From NCBI GenBank assembly GCA_032622095.1, contig CP136068.1, positions 124,439,989 through 124,503,988 of the forward strand: a stretch of DNA of 64,000 bases. The letters are read 5' to 3'. Below are positions 63,713-64,000 of the stretch, piece after piece. Under the pieces are notes generated by a model. The model was given only the letters and a program-made list of their open reading frames with translations, ran no database searches and was not told the DNA's origin. Source of the DNA: Siphonodentalium dalli. Lineage: Eukaryota; Mollusca; Scaphopoda; Gadilida; Siphonodentaliidae. A program made the position numbers and the translations under genes. Each line of letters opens with the position of its first letter. Positions within the stretch are counted from its first letter, which is position 1.

Positions 63713-64000
63713 ACCCAACAAACCGGCCAAAACTGGCCAAATAAAGCTTCAACAGCCTAAAATATCTTCGGACTGTCTCAATAGAACCATACAAATATGG
63801 ATATCATTGGAACCGGCTCCTTGACCACATTGTGATAGTTACAGTTATGCCCTGTGCCAATGCATTCTCTTATATATGCGAGTCGACCATAGGTCGCCTC
63901 GCATATATAAGAGAATGCATTGGCCTAAAAAAAATCTTTTTTTAACACTTTTTACCATTTTTTCTTACATTCTTTAACAATTTTATAATTTTTACTGTGT
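63713..64000 (-). mobile_element. piggyBac-like element, subfamily D2, running off the window
   Basis: Starts CTAACCCTTTACCCAACAAACC and continues through TCTCAATAGAACCATACAAA, the site occupied by the pearl-like repeat in the 15132-18066 copy, then two palindromic blocks. It is the inverse of 15132-15436 joined to 17995-18066. Confidence 0.75.

Overview
This window is AT-rich, intron-bearing animal DNA dominated by transposable elements. I infer a mollusc, probably a bivalve. The case rests on repeats that end in a GAGAC/GTCTC hairpin followed by AGGTGAGCTAA and carry internal ~160-bp degenerate units, like the 'pearl'/Helentron-related repeats known from bivalves, plus a metazoan-type intron-split ARF gene. 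No bacterial, phage or organellar features are visible. Most open reading frames of 60-130 codons here are chance frames inside repeats and are not annotated as genes.

Genes. (1) 2051-5199 (+): the last three coding exons of an ankyrin-repeat protein of the ANKRD28/44/52 type (protein phosphatase 6 regulatory ankyrin subunit); the rest lies left of the window. (2) 30630-37642 (-): a complete 181-residue class I ARF GTPase (Arf1-like) in four coding exons with matched phases, GT-AG introns and a split 5'UTR. (3) 45067-45557 (+): an F-box/LRR-like coding exon whose 3' end runs into a tandem-repeat field. (4) 53868-53926 (+): a candidate first coding exon with a good start context and donor. Remnants: a LINE 3' end (1-1612), a frameshifted zinc-finger fragment (49617-49950, -), a tRNA-derived SINE (about 32893-33140, -) and a 5S-rRNA-like segment (54400-54512, +).

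Mobile elements, by family. 'A': ten foldback elements of up to ~215 bp with TA targets and CAGTAATGCCC ends. 'B': hAT-like elements with CAAGCC...GGCTTG ends, several with intact 8-9 bp target duplications. 'C/D/D2/J': piggyBac-like foldbacks flanked by TTAA with CCCTTT ends. Three other TIR elements (33864-34916, 51648-52968, 50495-51254) and several short TIR families are also present. Pearl/HINE-like repeats fill 15437-17995, 19680-20480, 21793-23247 and 56420-59905.

Layout. 0-5 kb: LINE and ANKRD 3' end. 5-15 kb: MITE field with a 201-bp array grown from half of a foldback. 15-23 kb: nested pearl-like/piggyBac-like insertions forming a ~1.5-2.0 kb-arm inverted duplication. 23-29 kb: MITEs and a 49/68-bp minisatellite. 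30-38 kb: ARF gene with TE-packed introns. 38-45 kb: scattered repeats. 45-48.1 kb: F-box exon, ~170-bp degenerate repeats, then three near-identical 543-bp units and a diverged fourth. 49-53 kb: zinc-finger remnant and two TIR elements. 53.8-54.5 kb: candidate first exon and 5S-like segment. 55-60 kb: duplicated pearl-like repeats. 60-64 kb: 71-bp minisatellite and piggyBac-like ends. Family labels and coordinates come from reading the sequence by eye; names of known superfamilies are inferences from ends and target duplications.
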